Shown one piece after another: positions 44,892-54,951 of a stretch of 64,000 nucleotides of DNA; within the stretch, counting starts at the first letter, position 1; every line of letters starts with the position of its first letter. Source of the stretch: Bacteroidales bacterium WCE2008 (GTDB lineage Bacteria > Bacteroidota > Bacteroidia > Bacteroidales > UBA932). The translations under genes and the position numbers were made by a program. The notes below the pieces were generated by a model. It did no database searches, had not been told where the DNA came from, and saw only the letters and a program-made list of their open reading frames with translations. Location: positions 124,001 through 188,000 of the forward strand of contig FUZM01000002.1 of NCBI GenBank assembly GCA_900167925.1. Reading direction: 5' to 3'.

Positions 44892-46433
44892 ATGAATATA
44901 CTATTTCTGATCATTGGTCTGGTCCTCGGTATTGCCGTGGGAACCGGAGCCAGCATCCTGATCCGCAAAAGAATCCTTAAAGGAAAGCGGGAGGATATAC
45001 TTGAAAAAGCCGAGCTCGAGGGCGAAAACATCAAAAAAGAGAAGATGCTCCAGGCGAAGGAGCGATTCCTTCAGCTTAAGTCCGAGCATGACAAGTATGT
45101 CAATGATAAGAACAACCAGATACGAGAGACTGAAAACCGCCTGAAACAGAAAGAGAATACTCTCAATCAGCAGAATGGAGAGCTTCAGAAGAAGATTCGC
45201 GACAACGACAGTCTCCGCGGAAGTCTGATGTCCCAGAAAGAGGCCGTCGAAAAGAAAGCCGAAGAGTATGACAAGCTCCGCGCAGAGGCCAACCGCCAGA
45301 TCGAAAGCATCGCCGGGATGTCCGCTGCCGAGGCCAAGAACCTGCTTATGGAGAACATGAAGGCTGAAGCCCGTACTGAGGCCCAGGCCTATATCAATGA
45401 TACGATCGACGAGGCTCGTCTAAACGCCGCCAAAGAAGCCAAGAGAATAGTCATCAACACTATCCAGAGGACGGCGACGGAGACTGCGATCGAGAACGCC
45501 GTGACTACCTTCCCTATCGAGAACGACGAGATAAAGGGTAGGATCATCGGACGAGAAGGACGTAACATACGTGCCCTCGAGGCCGCCACCGGAGTCGAGA
45601 TCGTGGTTGACGATACTCCTGACACGATTCTTCTCTCAGCTTTCGACCCTGTCCGCAGGGAGGTCGCCAGACTCGCCCTGCACCAGCTCGTAATCGACGG
45701 CCGTATCCATCCTGCAAGAATCGAGGAAGTCGTAGCCAAGGTCCAGAAACAACTCGAGGACGAAATCCTCGAGACCGGAAAGAGGACATGTATCGATCTG
45801 GGCATCCACGGAATGAGCATGGAACTCGTCCGTCTTATCGGCCGAATGAAATACCGTTCTTCTTATGGACAGAACCTTCTGCAGCACTCTCGTGAGGTTG
45901 CAAACATCTGCGCCATAATGGCATCTGAGCTCGGTCTCAACGTCAAGCTTGCCAAGAGGGCAGGTCTCCTCCACGATATCGGAAAGGTATCTGAGGACGA
46001 TCCAGAACTCCCTCACGCACTGCTCGGTATGAAGCTCGCAGAGCAGTATAAAGAGCGTCCGGAGATCTGCAACGCTATCGGTGCCCACCATGAAGAAATA
46101 GAGATGACCTCCGTAATCTCCCCTATCGTCATGGTCGGAGACGCAATCTCAGGTGCACGTCCTGGTGCACGCCGTGAGGTCATCGAGTCCTACATCAAGC
46201 GTCTTAAAGGTATGGAAGACCTTGCCGCTTCTTATCCAGGCGTTACCAAGAGCTATGCTATCCAGGCCGGACGTGAGCTTCGAGTTATCGTAGGTGCCGA
46301 GGAAGTTACCGACGAGCAGGCAGCAACACTGTCTTCAGATATCGCTACAAAGATCCAGAATGAAATGACATATCCTGGTCAGGTAAAGATTACCGTAATA
46401 CGTGAAACACGTTCTGTAGCTTATGCTAAGTAG
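44892..46433 (+). CDS. rny: Ribonuclease Y
   Basis: A 513-residue membrane-anchored endoribonuclease that starts mRNA decay. Order: one N-terminal membrane helix (about 3-25), a long charged coiled coil (about 28-200), a KH RNA-binding domain with [19 protein letters not shown] (about 216-234) and an HD phosphohydrolase domain with LLHDIGK (about 357-363) and GAHHEE. Full length. It overlaps the dsbD start by 11 bases, so the two are cotranscribed. Confidence 0.96.
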   Translation: MNILFLIIGLVLGIAVGTGASILIRKRILKGKREDILEKAELEGENIKKEKMLQAKERFLQLKSEHDKYVNDKNNQIRETENRLKQKENTLNQQNGELQKKIRDNDSLRGSLMSQKEAVEKKAEEYDKLRAEANRQIESIAGMSAAEAKNLLMENMKAEARTEAQAYINDTIDEARLNAAKEAKRIVINTIQRTATETAIENAVTTFPIENDEIKGRIIGREGRNIRALEAATGVEIVVDDTPDTILLSAFDPVRREVARLALHQLVIDGRIHPARIEEVVAKVQKQLEDEILETGKRTCIDLGIHGMSMELVRLIGRMKYRSSYGQNLLQHSREVANICAIMASELGLNVKLAKRAGLLHDIGKVSEDDPELPHALLGMKLAEQYKERPEICNAIGAHHEEIEMTSVISPIVMVGDAISGARPGARREVIESYIKRLKGMEDLAASYPGVTKSYAIQAGRELRVIVGAEEVTDEQAATLSSDIATKIQNEMTYPGQVKITVIRETRSVAYAK

Positions 46434-48393
46434 AAACAGAATTATATTTGCTGCGGCGGCACTCCTGTGGAGTGTTGCCGCTTTTGCTCAACTCGACACG
46501 GACAATGCCGTACGCTGGAGAGCGTCTTCCCGTCAGATCGAAGGAGACCTATATGAAATAGTTCTTACTGGCAATACGACTGACAACTGGCACACATACA
46601 GTACTACAGCCGCTGAATCTGCCATTTATGCCGAGTATCCGGTGCTGGAAGGCTGCGAGCTTGAAGGCGGTCTCTATGACATAACGGAGCCTCAGGACTT
46701 CCAGGGCGACCCCGTGTTCTTCGGCAAATTCCAGCTCGGCCAGAAGGTCAGGCTCAAAGCCCCTTCTGCCAACATCACGGTAGTCGTCACATGGATTGCC
46801 TGCGACCGTTATTGCACCTCTCCTACCGACACCGAGCTGAAAGTTACCGTTAAAAATCCCGAAATTGGGGCCATATCCCCCGATAACAAAAATGTTTTAA
46901 GTGGTAACAAAGCTGTTTTAAGCTCTGAGATACAAGATGTTGATAAGGAAGAGTCAAACTCTTCCTTATTGGCTCTTATAATAGAGGCAATTCTCTGGGG
47001 ATTGGCGATGTTGCTGACTCCATGCGTCTTTCCGATGGTCCCGATGACCATATCCTTCTTCATTAAGGGATCCTCAAATCCTGCCGTTGGAAGATTCAAG
47101 GCTCTGATGTACGGGCTGTTCATAGTCCTTTTATATACTGTCCCGATATCGGTGATAATCCTGATAACGCGCATCGCCGGAGGTGAGACAGTCACGGCAG
47201 ATATCTTTAACTGGCTGGCGACGCACTGGATTCCTAATCTGATATTCTTTGTCGTCTTCATGATATTCGCCGCATCCTTCTTCGGAGCATTCGAGATCAC
47301 TCTCCCCTCTTCGATCGTCAACAAGAGCGACAAGAACGCCAACAGGGCCGGTCTCGCAGGTGTGTTCTTCATGGCTCTTACCCTGGTCCTGGTGTCTTTT
47401 TCATGCACCGGTCCGATCGTAGGCACCGTGCTGATCAAGTCAACCCAGGGCGAATTCTGGACCCCGATGGTGACAATGCTGGCATTCTCCACGGCATTCG
47501 CCTTGCCTTTCACGGTACTGGCCATGTTCCCGTCACTGTTGAAAAAGATGAAAAGCGGCAGCTGGATGAATTCAGTCAAGGTCGTGCTCGGATTCATAGA
47601 AATAGCCCTCGGATTCAAGTTCCTCAGCGTTGCCGACCAGACATACCACTGGGGAATTCTCGACAGAGAAGTATATCTTGCGATATGGATTGCAGTATTC
47701 TCCTTGCTCGGTCTTTACCTTTTGGGCAAGATTCGTTTCAAGAACGACAGCCCTGAGGCAAAACCACTTTCCGTGTTCAGGCTGGCACTTGTGATAGCTG
47801 TATTCTCCTTTGTGGTATATCTTATTCCAGGCATGTGGGGAGCGCCTCTCAAGGCCCTCTCGGGATATCTTCCTCCTATCGAGACCCAGGATTTCATAAT
47901 AACCGGAGGCTACGCGCAGCCGAAGGAACAATCCAGTGAGAATGGCCTTAAACTTCCTCTCGGACTGACCGGGTACTTCAATATGGAAGAAGCCCAGGCC
48001 GAAGCCGCAAAAGTCGGCAAACCGATCTTCGTGGATATTACCGGCCATGGCTGCGTGAACTGCAGAGAGATGGAGCAGAGAGTCCTCAGCGATCCTCGAA
48101 TCCTGGAAAAACTGAGGAACGAATTCGTTGTCGTCGCCCTATATACGGACGATAAGACCAAACTTGAAGAAAAAGATTGGATAACAACGGATAAAGGTAA
48201 AGTGCTCAAGGATTTAGGACGGGTGAATTCTTATATCGTACGTACCCGTTTCGGAGTCAATGCCCAGCCTAATTATACTATAGTCTCCCCAGAAGGAAAA
48301 CAGTTGGTTCCGGTAAGGGGATATGACCTCGACATAGACGGATATCTGGCATTCCTTGATTCAGGAATCGCGGCCTACAAGGCTTCCCGCTAA
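46423..48393 (+). CDS. dsbD: Thiol:disulfide interchange protein DsbD-like (cytochrome c biogenesis transmembrane type)
   Basis: A 656-residue membrane protein that carries reducing power from cytoplasmic thioredoxin to the periplasm. Signal peptide (about 1-22), N-terminal immunoglobulin-like alpha domain with a Cys pair in IACDRYC (about 126-131), eight membrane helices with the redox Cys in [11 protein letters not shown] and [10 protein letters not shown], and a C-terminal thioredoxin-like domain with [11 protein letters not shown]. All three Cys pairs are present. Its start lies within the last codons of rny. A hairpin with a T-rich tail just past the stop serves as terminator. Confidence 0.93.
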   Translation: MLSRNRIIFAAAALLWSVAAFAQLDTDNAVRWRASSRQIEGDLYEIVLTGNTTDNWHTYSTTAAESAIYAEYPVLEGCELEGGLYDITEPQDFQGDPVFFGKFQLGQKVRLKAPSANITVVVTWIACDRYCTSPTDTELKVTVKNPEIGAISPDNKNVLSGNKAVLSSEIQDVDKEESNSSLLALIIEAILWGLAMLLTPCVFPMVPMTISFFIKGSSNPAVGRFKALMYGLFIVLLYTVPISVIILITRIAGGETVTADIFNWLATHWIPNLIFFVVFMIFAASFFGAFEITLPSSIVNKSDKNANRAGLAGVFFMALTLVLVSFSCTGPIVGTVLIKSTQGEFWTPMVTMLAFSTAFALPFTVLAMFPSLLKKMKSGSWMNSVKVVLGFIEIALGFKFLSVADQTYHWGILDREVYLAIWIAVFSLLGLYLLGKIRFKNDSPEAKPLSVFRLALVIAVFSFVVYLIPGMWGAPLKALSGYLPPIETQDFIITGGYAQPKEQSSENGLKLPLGLTGYFNMEEAQAEAAKVGKPIFVDITGHGCVNCREMEQRVLSDPRILEKLRNEFVVVALYTDDKTKLEEKDWITTDKGKVLKDLGRVNSYIVRTRFGVNAQPNYTIVSPEGKQLVPVRGYDLDIDGYLAFLDSGIAAYKASR

Positions 48394-49247
48394 TGCAGCG
48401 GACGGTGTCTGGACTGACGTTCAAGCTTCTCGTTTTCGAGAAGCTTTTCTTTTTCTCCTTCCGGGAGCATGACGTCCGTAAATCGCTCCCAGATATACTC
48501 CACTGCCTGGTCTGACGGATGGACCATGTCGGAAGCATAGAAACGGTAGTCTCTGAGCTCGTCCATCAGAATCTCGTATGAAGGGAAGTATCCGGCATTG
48601 TCAAAACGCCCGCAGACGTCCTCCAGCGCAAGCAGAAGCGTGCTTTTGCTGATCTGGTTGCCATGAGCCCCGTCCTTCAGATGCCTGATCGGGCTGACGG
48701 TGAATATGAATTCTTTCTCAGGGAATCTCGAGACCATCCTTTCGAGCATCATCACGACCGAACCTATGGAAAGCCTCTCTCTGGTGAACTCGGATGCATC
48801 TCTCTTCAGGCAGTTCGAAACGGTCTCCCCTGTCCCGTTGTGCCTGAATATCCACGCCGTGCCAAGTGTCACTATGACTTTGTTGCAAGCCCCGAAGAAG
48901 GCGGAGGCTTTCTCGAACGAGCTGTTGGCCACTTCCAGGAACTCGGCGACGGTAGGACGCGCCATTAGCGTATGATGGCTGAACGAGCATATCAGACCGG
49001 CTTTCGCGCCCATCTCTACACATTCGTTCTCCGAGAACGGGATGCCCGAGGCGAGCCTGGTCACGGAATTGCAGACCGACACCGGGTTGTACAGGGTTCC
49101 GAACGGGTTGACGCAGACATCGAAACCGGCTTTCAGCAGCCTGTCTCCTATATTGTCGGCAAAACAACTGCCCAGCACCATGATCTTGTCCTTATAGGAT
49201 ATCCCCGAACCGCATCTGTTACACTCTACCGTTGTCTGAAGTTTCAT
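48390..49247 (-). CDS. GSCFA-domain protein
   Basis: A 285-residue protein of the GSCFA family, a Bacteroidota-rich SGNH-like group. The naming motif GSCFADNIG lies at residues about 25-33, and TLGTAWIFRHNGTGE and FTVSPIRHLKDG are the other conserved blocks; YASDMVHPSDQAVEYIW near the end gives the Asp-His of an SGNH hydrolase. The frame is open to 49439, but the starts at 49247 or 49253 begin the conserved part. Substrate is unknown. Tail-to-tail overlap of 4 bases with dsbD, and the C-terminal codons carry the dsbD terminator. Confidence 0.87.
   Translation of the reverse strand: MKLQTTVECNRCGSGISYKDKIMVLGSCFADNIGDRLLKAGFDVCVNPFGTLYNPVSVCNSVTRLASGIPFSENECVEMGAKAGLICSFSHHTLMARPTVAEFLEVANSSFEKASAFFGACNKVIVTLGTAWIFRHNGTGETVSNCLKRDASEFTRERLSIGSVVMMLERMVSRFPEKEFIFTVSPIRHLKDGAHGNQISKSTLLLALEDVCGRFDNAGYFPSYEILMDELRDYRFYASDMVHPSDQAVEYIWERFTDVMLPEGEKEKLLENEKLERQSRHRPLH
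48423..48456 (+). terminator. dsbD terminator lying inside the opposite gene
   Basis: AAGCTTCTCG (48423-48432) and CGAGAAGCTT (48437-48446) form a perfect 10-base stem with a TTTT loop, then TTCTTTTTCT. It lies 30 bases past the dsbD stop and within the C-terminal codons of the convergent GSCFA gene. Confidence 0.85.
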
Positions 49248-49305
49248 ACGCATTTCCTTTGTTATGCAAAAGTAGAAAAAATCGCTAAATTTGTGTGTTA
49301 AAACA

Positions 49306-51051
49306 ATGAATATGAAGACCAGATTCTTAATATTTTCCCTGATTATCACCGCCATCGCCTGCTCCGGTCCCAAGGACGGAGAGCATGTGCTGCACATACT
49401 TACGACCAACGACGTGCACAGCACCTGGTTCGACAGCACTTACACCGGTGACGGCATAAAGAAGTCGCTTTTTGCGATGAACTACTACATCGACAGCGTC
49501 CGCGCCGCCAATGGGGCTGAAAACGTCCTTCTCGTCGATGCCGGCGACTGCCTCCAAGGCGACAACGCCGCATACTACTACAACTACATCGATACCGTCA
49601 CCCCTCATCTCTTCCCGAGACTGATGGGATACATGAAATATGACGCCATCGCCGTCGGCAACCATGACATCGAGACCGGGCATCATGTCTACGACCGCGT
49701 CACCGCCGACCTGGAGAAATACAAAGCGCCATTCCTGGCCGCCAACGCGATCCGCAATGACAACGGACGTCCATACTTCCCTTCCTATACTGTAGTAAAG
49801 AAGGCCGGGCTCAGAATCGCCATCCTCGGCTACACCAACGCCAACATCAAGGCCTGGCTGACCGAGAGCCTCTGGAGCGGGATGCATTTCGTCAAGATCG
49901 CCGACATCGTCCAGGACGACGTTGACATGGTCCGCGCAAAAGTAAGACCCGACTTGATGGTCGTCACTATGCACTCAGGCTGCGGCTTGGGTGACGGCAC
50001 CATCCTCGAAAACGAGGCCCTGGACATATTCAACAGTGTCAAGGGCGTAGACGTACTTGTAAACGGCCATGACCACCGTCCATACACCGAATCCCGCGAC
50101 ACTATCTGCCTTCTCAATTCCGGCAGCCACAGCCGTTTCGTCGGCCACGGAATCGTGACAGTCAATGTTGATAAGGGAAAGGTCGCTTCAAAGAAGTTCG
50201 AAACCGGGCTTATCGCCGTGGATGCAGCGAAGGCAGATCCCGTGATGAGGGAGTATTTCAGGAAGGATTATGAGGCCGTAAAAGCCTTCACCCTTAAGGA
50301 AGTGGGCGTTCTCAACGCCGAGCTCCGCACCAGGGACTCCTACAGGGGTATGTGCGATTACATGAACCTGATCCACACCATTTCCCTTGGCTGCACTCCG
50401 GCCGAGATCAGCTTCGCCGCCCCTCTGACATATAACGGTACGGTAAAGGCCGGGATCCTCAGATATAACGACCTCTTCACGATATATCCGTTCGAGAACC
50501 AGCTGTTCGTCGTAAAGATGACCGGGGCGCAGATCCGCAGCTACCTCGAGTATTCATACGACAACTGGATACAGACGATCAAGGGGCCTCAGGACCATAT
50601 TCTCAACATCCGCAATACCGACGACCCGCGCACCCAGCAGAAAGGCTGGTCATTCATTGCGAGACCATATAACTTCGACTCGGCCGCCGGAATCATCTAT
50701 GACGTGGATGTCACTAAACCGGCCGGAGAAAGGATTCTCATCAAGTCCATGGCCGACGGCTCGGCATTCGACGAAGGACGCGCATACAACGTCGCCATGA
50801 CCTCTTACAGGGCAAGCGGCGGCGGTAACCTGATGCGAGAAGGCGCCGGCATCGATACTGACCATATCGACGAACTCGTGGTCGAGCGCTATCCGGAGAT
50901 CCGCAACATCATTTATGACTATCTCATGAAAAACGGAAGCATCGATCCGGAGACTATCGGAGACGCATCTGTGATCGGAAGGTGGAAGTTCATCCCGGAG
51001 GCCCTGGCGAACAAGGCTCTGGACAGGGACATGTCCCTGCTTTTCAAGTAG
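49306..51051 (+). CDS. 5'-nucleotidase/UshA-like metallophosphoesterase lipoprotein
   Basis: A 581-residue lipoprotein (signal ending AIAC). The N-terminal calcineurin-like domain has the metal ligands TNDVHS, VDAGDCLQGD, VGNHDIE and VNGHDHRPY, with a MHSGCG loop between; the C-terminal 5'-nucleotidase domain (about 330-560) has the ILRYNDLFTIYPFENQL and YRASGGGNLM motifs for nucleoside binding. It hydrolyses nucleotides or 2',3'-cyclic nucleotides outside the inner membrane. A TAAATTTG -7-like box at 49286-49293 overlaps a TTG start option, so the ATG at 49306 is used. It is divergent from the GSCFA gene. Confidence 0.92.
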   Translation: MNMKTRFLIFSLIITAIACSGPKDGEHVLHILTTNDVHSTWFDSTYTGDGIKKSLFAMNYYIDSVRAANGAENVLLVDAGDCLQGDNAAYYYNYIDTVTPHLFPRLMGYMKYDAIAVGNHDIETGHHVYDRVTADLEKYKAPFLAANAIRNDNGRPYFPSYTVVKKAGLRIAILGYTNANIKAWLTESLWSGMHFVKIADIVQDDVDMVRAKVRPDLMVVTMHSGCGLGDGTILENEALDIFNSVKGVDVLVNGHDHRPYTESRDTICLLNSGSHSRFVGHGIVTVNVDKGKVASKKFETGLIAVDAAKADPVMREYFRKDYEAVKAFTLKEVGVLNAELRTRDSYRGMCDYMNLIHTISLGCTPAEISFAAPLTYNGTVKAGILRYNDLFTIYPFENQLFVVKMTGAQIRSYLEYSYDNWIQTIKGPQDHILNIRNTDDPRTQQKGWSFIARPYNFDSAAGIIYDVDVTKPAGERILIKSMADGSAFDEGRAYNVAMTSYRASGGGNLMREGAGIDTDHIDELVVERYPEIRNIIYDYLMKNGSIDPETIGDASVIGRWKFIPEALANKALDRDMSLLFK

Positions 51052-51074
51052 AATCAGACAAAAAGTCCAATAAA

Positions 51075-51105
51075 AAAGGGTTTCGTCTTAGCGACGGAAC
51101 CCTTT
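51075..51105. terminator. Shared bidirectional terminator between the nucleotidase gene and ffh
   Basis: Arms 51075-51087 and 51093-51105 (13 pairs with one G-T) with a five-base loop. On the minus strand a T run follows. The loop and one arm are the end of the ffh coding sequence. Confidence 0.88.
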
Positions 51106-52410
51106 CATTTTCTGCATCAAGTTGCCTGTCATCGCAGTCTTCATGACCTTTCTGGTGCTTTCGAACTGCTTGAGCAATCGGTTGACTTCGACGACTGAAG
51201 TTCCGGAACCGTCAGCGATTCTCTTGCGGCGGCTGCCGTTGATTGCTTCCGGATGCTCGCGCTCGTATGGAGTCATGGACATTATGATCGCCTCGACACC
51301 CTTGAATGAACTGTTGTCCATATCGACGTCCTTGAGGGCCTTTCCGACACCAGGAATCATGGATGCGAGATCCTTGATGTTACCCATCTTCTTTATCTGC
51401 TGGATCTGGTTGTAGAAATCCATGAACGTAAACTGGTCCTTGGCGAGTTTCTTCTTGAGTTCGCGGGCCTGTTTCTCGTCAAACTGCTCCTGAGCCTTCT
51501 CCACGAGGGAAACTACGTCACCCATGCCGAGGATTCGGTCAGCGATACGTTCAGGATGGAAGACGTCGAGGGCCTCCATCTTTTCGCCTGAAGAAACGAA
51601 TTTGATAGGCTTGCCGACAACTGCCTTGATAGAGAGCGCGGCACCGCCTCTGGTATCACCGTCCATCTTGGTGAGGACGACTCCGTCGAAGTTAAGCCTG
51701 TCGTTGAAGGCCTCTGCTGTTGCAACGGCATCCTGACCGGTCATGGCATCGACCACGAAGAGGGTTTCGGTAGGCTTGACAGCTTTATGGAGGGCGGATA
51801 TCTCATTCATGAGTTCCTCGTCGACGGCGAGACGTCCGGCGGTATCTATGATCACTACTGAATATCCTTCGTTACGGGCTTTCTTAATGGCGTTCTCGGC
51901 AATGCGTACAGGATCTTTCTCCCCTTCTTCGGTATATACCGGAACTCCTACCTGCTCTCCGAGTACCTTGAGCTGCTCGATGGCAGCAGGACGGAAAGTA
52001 TCGCAGGCGGCAAGGAGAACCTTCATGCCTTTCTTGCTCTTGACATGGAGGGCGAGCTTGCCGGAGAACGTGGTCTTACCGGAACCGTTGAGACCTGCTA
52101 CGAGGACTATTCCCGGATTACCTTTGACATCGATATCCTGAGAGCTGCTGCCCATGAAATCGGCAAGTTCGTCGTGGACGATCTTGACCATCATCTGCTG
52201 AGGCTTGACTGCTGTCAGTACATTCTGGCCGAGAGCTTTGGTCTTTACGCGATCGCAGAATTCCTTGGCGACCTTGTAGCTGACGTCGGCGTCAAGAAGC
52301 GCTTTGCGGATATCCTTGACGGTCTCGGCGACATTGATTTCGGTGATTTTCCCTTCTCCCTTAAGTATCTTGAATGACCTTTCGAGTCTTTCGCTCAGAT
52401 TTTCAAACAT
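51088..52410 (-). CDS. ffh: Signal recognition particle protein Ffh (SRP54)
   Basis: A 440-residue GTPase that binds signal sequences and delivers ribosomes to FtsY. N and G domains (about 1-295) with GLNGSGKTTFSGKLA (G1), DTFRPAAIEQL, DTAGRL (G3) and TKMDGDTRGGAALS (G4), then the M domain (about 325-440) with the RNA-binding RRKRIADGSGTSVVEVNRLL helix-turn-helix. Full length. Its last codons form one arm of its own terminator. Confidence 0.97.
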   Translation of the reverse strand: MFENLSERLERSFKILKGEGKITEINVAETVKDIRKALLDADVSYKVAKEFCDRVKTKALGQNVLTAVKPQQMMVKIVHDELADFMGSSSQDIDVKGNPGIVLVAGLNGSGKTTFSGKLALHVKSKKGMKVLLAACDTFRPAAIEQLKVLGEQVGVPVYTEEGEKDPVRIAENAIKKARNEGYSVVIIDTAGRLAVDEELMNEISALHKAVKPTETLFVVDAMTGQDAVATAEAFNDRLNFDGVVLTKMDGDTRGGAALSIKAVVGKPIKFVSSGEKMEALDVFHPERIADRILGMGDVVSLVEKAQEQFDEKQARELKKKLAKDQFTFMDFYNQIQQIKKMGNIKDLASMIPGVGKALKDVDMDNSSFKGVEAIIMSMTPYEREHPEAINGSRRKRIADGSGTSVVEVNRLLKQFESTRKVMKTAMTGNLMQKMKGFRR

Positions 52411-52490
52411 ATATAGAATATTTATTTACAAGTGAGATGCAAATTTACAACATTTTTTCTTTACTTTTGTATAAACGCAACTTTTTACAA

Positions 52491-53018
52491 ATGAATCGTC
52501 CGCAACTGACCACAAGACTCCGGAGGATGATTTCCCACCTGCACCTTCCGGTACCACTGAACATTTTTCTTTTCGGTTTTGCCAACAGACCACTGTCCGA
52601 GCAAAGCATCAAATTCAAAGAGTCCCCCACAGCCCCCTTGGCAAAACTCGCCCGAGGGAGGAAATCCTCTTCTTATCCGCGATTGTCCCTTGACACAATT
52701 TCGGCGTCGCTTGATGCCTGGATCAGTTCAGGGCCGGATCTCTGCTCAGATTTTTCCATAGCCGATCTCGCCAGAGAAATCAATGTCGCCAGGATCGACC
52801 TGCAGCGATATTTCCAGAGCTATCTTCATCTGGATTTCCGTGTATGGAAAAGCGAACTCAGACTGGAGAGGGCTGCCGAAATTCTGCTCGAAAGGCCGGA
52901 CATGATGATTTCCGATATCTGTGCCGAAGTCGGGATGAACAATATCTCCAATTTCCACCGTCAGTTCAAGAAATACAAGAATTGCACTCCGAAGCAGTGG
53001 CGTGAGAGCCATAGCTAG
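52491..53018 (+). CDS. Small AraC-family transcriptional regulator
   Basis: A 175-residue protein. An N-terminal 75-residue part is unassigned. An AraC double helix-turn-helix follows: FSIADLAREINVARIDLQRYF and the closing AEILLERPDMMISDICAEVG, then NNISNFHRQFKKYKNCTPKQW, the signature of the second motif. The longer frame to 52374 runs through the ffh promoter region; the ATG at 52491 has a TACTTTTG element just upstream (52462-52469). No ligand-binding domain is recognised. Targets unknown. Confidence 0.8.
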   Translation: MNRPQLTTRLRRMISHLHLPVPLNIFLFGFANRPLSEQSIKFKESPTAPLAKLARGRKSSSYPRLSLDTISASLDAWISSGPDLCSDFSIADLAREINVARIDLQRYFQSYLHLDFRVWKSELRLERAAEILLERPDMMISDICAEVGMNNISNFHRQFKKYKNCTPKQWRESHS

Positions 53019-53059
53019 CGGAGTGCAAGGTAAGCAAACTATATATAACCAGGAAGCAG

Positions 53060-53788
53060 TTATTTCTTCATCTTTACTGAGCCAACGCCTCTGCAGTCGG
53101 TCTTGATGTTTCCGGAGACATTGAGATTACGGATATCGATATCCCCGGCCCCATGAATATCCAGGTCAGCCGATTCGGCTTTTCCGGCAATATCGATATC
53201 GCCTGCACCGAATAATGACGCTTTCAGATCATGTACATCGATATTCTTCACTTCGATGTCTCCGGCGCCGAAGATAGAGAGACTGCAGTCATCGCTGACA
53301 AGATTCTTGATCTCGATATCGCCGGATCCATAGATTTCGGCTTTGAATTCCCCTGTTACCGTAAGATCATCCGCCCTGAAATCTCCCGAGCCATTGATCT
53401 TGACGGCCGTCAGGTATGGACAATAGACCTTGATAGGAGGGAAATCGCGGAACTCGATTCTTGTCTTTTCGGTCCTGACATCGATAATTGACGCCTCATC
53501 TGTCTTGATCATAAGCTTTCCATCCTCATATACGGCCGTGCTGAATAAATACTGTGTATTTTTCGGGACTTCAGCAACTACCCTGTATTCTGTTGACGGG
53601 ATGAATTGCACATCCATTCCGGAAGATACTTCCAGAGAAGTGAACGGTTCTTCCACTCTGTCGATCACCTTCGTACTGTCGCTGTGGTAGAAAACTACAT
53701 TACTGCTCAATCCGTTAGTCCTTACAAAGCAAGAGTTCAACGACAGTACGAGGACAGCAGCTACTATAACATTATTAATTACTCTCAT
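53060..53788 (-). CDS. GIN-domain (DUF2807) surface-type lipoprotein
   Basis: A 242-residue lipoprotein (LSLNSC gives Cys19). The C-terminal beta-helix-like GIN/DUF2807 domain has repeating turns: GSGDFRAD, GSGDIEI, GAGDIEV, GAGDIDI, GAGDIDI, each about 20 residues apart. The family is called 'auto-transporter adhesin head GIN domain' but its role is unproven. The ATG at 53788 begins the signal peptide; the open frame upstream is spurious. It is last in an operon with the GntR and ABC genes, 4 bases after the GntR stop. Confidence 0.85.
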   Translation of the reverse strand: MRVINNVIVAAVLVLSLNSCFVRTNGLSSNVVFYHSDSTKVIDRVEEPFTSLEVSSGMDVQFIPSTEYRVVAEVPKNTQYLFSTAVYEDGKLMIKTDEASIIDVRTEKTRIEFRDFPPIKVYCPYLTAVKINGSGDFRADDLTVTGEFKAEIYGSGDIEIKNLVSDDCSLSIFGAGDIEVKNIDVHDLKASLFGAGDIDIAGKAESADLDIHGAGDIDIRNLNVSGNIKTDCRGVGSVKMKK

Positions 53789-53792
53789 GATT

Positions 53793-54131
53793 CTAGATTT
53801 TAAGCATTGATTTATCAATATCCAGCAGGGCGATCCTGCGGGCGATAGCGGGCCATTCGTTCTCAAGAAACTCCTTCCTTTCGTTTTCCAGGACAAGTTT
53901 CTTCGCCTCCGGGCTTATGAAATATCCGATGCCGCGCTTATTGTAGATTACCCCGTCAGTGGTGAGCTTTTCATATGTCCTCATGACGGTATTTGGATTG
54001 ACGCCGATGTCGGCTCCATATTCTCTGACCGAAGGGATCCTGCTGTCAGGCAGATACTCCCCGGAGAGAATCTTCTCGCAGATAACATCAGCTATCTGGA
54101 GGTAAATAGGTTTATTGGAATCGAAGTTCAT
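53793..54131 (-). CDS. GntR-family (YtrA-type) transcriptional repressor
   Basis: A 112-residue protein with an N-terminal GntR winged helix (YLQIADVICEKILSGEYLPDSRIPSVREYGADIGVNP in two parts, then NTVMRTYEKLTTDGVIYNKRGIGYF) and a short C-terminal dimerisation helix without a ligand domain. That size is the YtrA subfamily, which regulates adjacent ABC exporters. It lies 5 bases after the permease gene. The perfect inverted repeat at 55787-55810 in front of the operon is its likely operator, giving autoregulation. Confidence 0.9.
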   Translation of the reverse strand: MNFDSNKPIYLQIADVICEKILSGEYLPDSRIPSVREYGADIGVNPNTVMRTYEKLTTDGVIYNKRGIGYFISPEAKKLVLENERKEFLENEWPAIARRIALLDIDKSMLKI

Positions 54132-54136
54132 AGCTG

Positions 54137-54946
54137 TCAGTGTTTAATTGTCTTGACCCTGAGCCAGATGCCGGCAAGCACTATTCCGAATGTAAACAGA
54201 TAATCGGCGAAGATCATCGCATTCAGTCTGAAATCGAGGTCCGGACTAGCCATGAATCTCCTGATGTAATCCAGGACATCAAATCCTGATCTGGCAAGAG
54301 AAGCAGATATCATCGAAGTGATAATACTTGAGAGGATTGACAGGCCGATAAGGACAAGCACAGTCTTGGCAACTTTCTTCTTCCTGAAGAATACAGCTCC
54401 GAGAAGGAAGGCAAACAGGCTGGAAGAAGCCGACAGGAACAGCACCCAGAAGCCTCTGCCTGCAAAATATATCCCCTGCATACCTGAATTAGTCGTAACC
54501 TCGTTGATGTTGACCGTGACAAGCGCCTTGGTGTAAGTAGGATCCAAGAAGCTCAGGATAGCGTCTGTAAGGAAATACAGAGCAAAGAAAACCAGCGGAA
54601 CGATTATTCCGGTGATAATTACCATCGAGAGGTACTTCTCCAATTTCGATGCAGGGATAAGCACCCATTCCGAGCCTGCCTTCTTATCGGTGATACGTCC
54701 GTAAGCCTGAGCCGGGAATGACATGAACATAATGACAGTGGCTATACAGAAGAACGCGATCCTCAAAGGCAGGGACGGAGCCTGCATGTGCAGGGTGAAG
54801 ATAGTCGAGAAAATGATTGACAACACGTAGAGTATGACAGGCACTCCGGCGACTATCAGCATCGTAAGCCCGTAGTTGGAACGGGCTGTTTTCAGATCGT
54901 AAACGAAATACTTTCCGAATCTTTCAAGATCAAATATATTATTCAT
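54137..54946 (-). CDS. ABC transporter permease-like membrane protein
   Basis: A 269-residue integral membrane protein with six hydrophobic segments (about 30-55, 65-80, 105-130, 165-190, 200-220, 240-262) and no ATPase motif. The family of bacterial ABC-2-type permeases is usual next to YtrA-like regulators. It lies 5 bases after the ABC ATPase gene. Substrate unknown; cell-wall-stress or peptide export is typical for YtrA systems, but this is inference. Confidence 0.78.
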   Translation of the reverse strand: MNNIFDLERFGKYFVYDLKTARSNYGLTMLIVAGVPVILYVLSIIFSTIFTLHMQAPSLPLRIAFFCIATVIMFMSFPAQAYGRITDKKAGSEWVLIPASKLEKYLSMVIITGIIVPLVFFALYFLTDAILSFLDPTYTKALVTVNINEVTTNSGMQGIYFAGRGFWVLFLSASSSLFAFLLGAVFFRKKKVAKTVLVLIGLSILSSIITSMISASLARSGFDVLDYIRRFMASPDLDFRLNAMIFADYLFTFGIVLAGIWLRVKTIKH

Positions 54947-54951
54947 GGTTA

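Noticed and set aside
53060-53788. Short direct repeats (GAGDI units) as a CRISPR or DNA repeat array
   Set aside because: They are in frame, degenerate and 20 residues apart: a protein beta-helix repeat.
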